From Streptococcus sp. Marseille-Q5986 (GTDB lineage Bacteria; Bacillota; Bacilli; Lactobacillales; Streptococcaceae): a stretch of DNA of 64,000 bases. Location of the stretch: positions 62,001 to 126,000 of the forward strand of contig NZ_CAMPPY010000002.1 of NCBI RefSeq assembly GCF_946902915.1, written 5' to 3'. Below are positions 62,317 to 64,000 of this stretch, in pieces; positions within the stretch are counted from its first letter, which is position 1, and the number at the start of each line of letters is the position of its first letter. The position numbers were made by a program, and so were the translations under genes. A model generated the notes under the pieces. It was not told the DNA's origin and ran no database searches. It saw nothing but the letters and a program-made list of their open reading frames with translations.

Positions 62317-62913
62317 ATGAAAATTGAAGTACTGTACAAAAATCATCAGTATGAAGAATTTGATTCCTCCACATTTGTATCACAAGATATTTTCCCCAAA
62401 GGAAATATCTTGACAAACTGGATTTTACACCTCGATCAGATAGAAACACAGGGAATTATTCTCACCGCCCATTGGTATGACACAAACGGCTGTAGCGACA
62501 CAACAGTCATCGGAGAAACAGCTATCCCCATCACAAGGCGAAACATCGGATACGCTATGCTGCTTGTATCCGCTGATGAGCTTGCTCAACTCGTGTGGCT
62601 AAAAAAAGATGGCGAAAAAATCCTCTGGCGCGAAGGTGATGACCTCATTAACGGAGAACGCTTCTTTGCTATGGAACAACTCTGCTACTCCGATATCGGA
62701 GTTATATCCATCAACAAACGTGCACTATCTATCTTCGATTATCTAAAAAACGCCCATCCCGACAAAGATGACGAAAACATAGCCACCAGCATGGGATACA
62801 CCTTGCCAGCCCTTGAACGCATCCGCGACCAAGAACTAGCACAAGCAGACGACGCATTATTAACTATTGAAGATGAGTATGATGACGATCCCGATTTTGA
62901 CGGATTTCTCTAA
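62317..62913 (+). CDS. Acidic protein of the conjugative element, unknown
   Basis: 198 residues, begins MKIEVLYKNHQYEEFDSSTF, with many Asp/Glu and a highly acidic end (EDEYDDDPDFDGFL). Could mimic DNA as some antirestriction proteins do, but no known motif (ArdA, Ocr-like) is evident. It is the last gene of the rightward set, before a bidirectional terminator. Confidence 0.65.
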   Translation: MKIEVLYKNHQYEEFDSSTFVSQDIFPKGNILTNWILHLDQIETQGIILTAHWYDTNGCSDTTVIGETAIPITRRNIGYAMLLVSADELAQLVWLKKDGEKILWREGDDLINGERFFAMEQLCYSDIGVISINKRALSIFDYLKNAHPDKDDENIATSMGYTLPALERIRDQELAQADDALLTIEDEYDDDPDFDGFL

Positions 62914-62971
62914 TGTATAACAAAAATAGATTCAATAAAATAATGTAGAATCCATCGTATCTATCAAAACA

Positions 62972-63012
62972 AAAAGGGCATTAACTTTTTTACGGTTAAT
63001 GCCCTTTTTCTT
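62972..63012. terminator. Bidirectional terminator between the transfer module and the methyltransferase
   Basis: AAAGGGCATTAAC-...-GTTAATGCCCTTTTTCTT: 13-bp stem, with A/T tracts on both sides. Confidence 0.9.
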
Positions 63013-63023
63013 AATTACACCTT

Positions 63024-64000
63024 CTACTTAATAGCTTCTATAATATTTACAGCTATTCGATTTATCACAGGCACACATACTGAATTACCTGCCTGCTTAT
63101 ATAAACGAGCCTCGCCTTGATTTTTAGGTAATTTATAGTCTATTGGAAATCCTTGCGTATTAAAACATTCCCGTGGAGTCATCTTTCTCAATCCATGCTT
63201 TGTTTTTATAATGCAAACATTATGCCCCCCTTCACCTTGGTTGGCAGTTAAGGTTGGAACTACGCCACTTTTATTTTGACGGACATAGTTTCTCCTCCAC
63301 TGATATACTGCTGGACGATCAATATCATCATCTTTTGTCGCTTCTACCAACAACTTGTATATATCGCCTTTATACTTTCCTTCAGTATAGTAATATTTAT
63401 CGTCTACCTTTGTTTCAAAATCTATAATATCTTTTACAGTAGTTGTTAATGGAACAGGCAGAATCCAACGAAATTTATCAAAATCTTTTTTATCCCTAAA
63501 GGCTACAATATAAACACGTTCTCTGTTTTGCGCTATATTTCCATAATTCATTGCATTCAGTACTCGATATGTATAATGATACCCAAGCAATTCTAGTTGT
63601 TCTCGTATTATTCCAAAAGTATTTCCATGAGCATGACCAACTAAATTTTTTACATTTTCAAACAATACAACTCTAGGCTTCTTACCTTCCACCATTCGCA
63701 GTAATTCAAAAAACAGTTCTCCACGTCCTTTTTTATCTTCAAACCCATGTCTATATCCTGCAATAGAAAATGCCTGACACGGAAAACCACCAATAATAAC
63801 ATCTATGACAGGGACGTCTTCAACAGGAACTAAGCGAATATCTCTCCGATCAACTTTAACCGTTGAATAATTCATTTCAAATGTTTCGCTGGCATATGAA
63901 TCAAACTCATTTGCATATACAGTCTTAAATTCTCGTGTTTCTTCAAATCCTAAATCTATTCCACCTACACCTGCAAAAAATGAAGCTACACTAAACGTCA
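63024..64000 (-). CDS. DNA (cytosine-5) methyltransferase, 5' end beyond the window
   Basis: The frame is open to the right edge. Motif I is SVASFFAGVGGIDLGFEETR at 63990-63930, upstream of the first Met at 63875, so the real start is off the window. Motif IV IGGFPCQAFSIAGYRHGFED (catalytic Cys), VI RVVLFENVKNLVG, VIII QNRERVYIVAFRD, IX/X KQAGNSVCVPVINRIA. No restriction enzyme gene is adjacent within view. Probably a protective or orphan methylase of the element; specificity unknown. AT-rich in comparison with the transfer genes. Confidence 0.93.
   Translation of the reverse strand, partial: TFSVASFFAGVGGIDLGFEETREFKTVYANEFDSYASETFEMNYSTVKVDRRDIRLVPVEDVPVIDVIIGGFPCQAFSIAGYRHGFEDKKGRGELFFELLRMVEGKKPRVVLFENVKNLVGHAHGNTFGIIREQLELLGYHYTYRVLNAMNYGNIAQNRERVYIVAFRDKKDFDKFRWILPVPLTTTVKDIIDFETKVDDKYYYTEGKYKGDIYKLLVEATKDDDIDRPAVYQWRRNYVRQNKSGVVPTLTANQGEGGHNVCIIKTKHGLRKMTPRECFNTQGFPIDYKLPKNQGEARLYKQAGNSVCVPVINRIAVNIIEAIK

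Larger units (their letters stand above)
46100..64000 (+). mobile_element. Integrative conjugative element, left/transfer part (incomplete)
   Basis: A contiguous rightward set with a complete-looking type IV secretion core: VirD4, two VirB2-like, PrgI-like, VirB4, wall hydrolase, VirB6-like, TopB. It differs from the flanking chromosome in codon usage (many C-ending and ACA/GCA codons, higher GC). Gene order is like the large Tn1549/PrgI-type families of Gram-positive bacteria. Relaxase, integrase and the right end are not seen. Left boundary is estimated between 45950 and 46200. Confidence 0.8.

Overview
The window reads as chromosomal DNA of a mitis-group Streptococcus (S. mitis / oralis / pneumoniae relatives) carrying the start of an integrative conjugative element. 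Pointers to the mitis group are several BOX repeats, a late-competence promoter box (TACGAATA), a pneumococcus-like order nrdD - membrane protein - ccs4-like - cls - adh - lipoprotein - folC - DUF1292 - ruvX - ireB - lipoprotein - spx - uvrA - corA - tag - ruvA - mutL, and the streptococcal block mutS - argR - argS.

Layout. 1-20 kb is mostly minus-strand housekeeping: anaerobic ribonucleotide reductase (edge-truncated, with a paired NrdR-like site), cardiolipin synthase, iron alcohol dehydrogenase, FolC, a group II intron with an amber-split maturase, RuvX/IreB, Spx, a multiply broken Mg2+ P-type ATPase gene that keeps an intact M-box riboswitch and a small acidic/proline leader ORF, an M24 peptidase, and UvrA. 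19.5-22.5 kb (plus strand) has CorA, a DUF1129 protein, a BOX element and an S66 peptidase. 22.6-24.8 kb is an NgoPII-like restriction-modification cassette lodged in the 3' end of tag, with that gene end duplicated on the far side. 24.8-28 kb is tag, ruvA, mutL. 28.0-34.4 kb is an AT-rich island bracketed by a direct repeat of about 190 bp copied from the mutL upstream region. It holds a broken IS5-family element and a peptide-signalling locus: an RRNPP (PlcR/TprA-like) regulator, a Phr-like pheromone precursor, a very short cationic peptide gene followed by a strong terminator, a TPR protein gene split at a nine-A run, and an MFS exporter. 34.5-42.8 kb is LytTR/DUF3021, mutS, argR, argS, an Nramp-related transporter and nrdI. 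43.4-46 kb is decayed: a response-regulator tail, a frameshifted ECF S-component, and a dltB-remnant/dltD/dltX set.

From about 46.1 kb to the right edge the base and codon composition changes and all genes but one run rightward. This is a conjugative module: PcfB/DUF3801-like protein, VirD4 coupling ATPase, two VirB2-like small membrane proteins, PrgI-like protein, VirB4 ATPase, a lysozyme plus CHAP/NlpC wall hydrolase, a VirB8/TraC-like anchored protein (frameshifted), VirB6-like protein, LPD11-type and MuF-C-type polyvalent proteins, topoisomerase III and further accessory proteins, ending in a divergent cytosine-C5 methyltransferase cut by the edge. No relaxase, integrase or attachment site is visible, so the element is incomplete here.

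The two least explained signals are (1) the RRNPP regulator / pheromone / micro-peptide / TPR / MFS locus at 29.8-34.0 kb, and (2) a 16-residue C-terminal tail motif shared by four otherwise unrelated proteins of the conjugative element, one of which appears to carry a nuclease-like MuF-C domain. The second suggests a common signal for protein delivery or partner binding.
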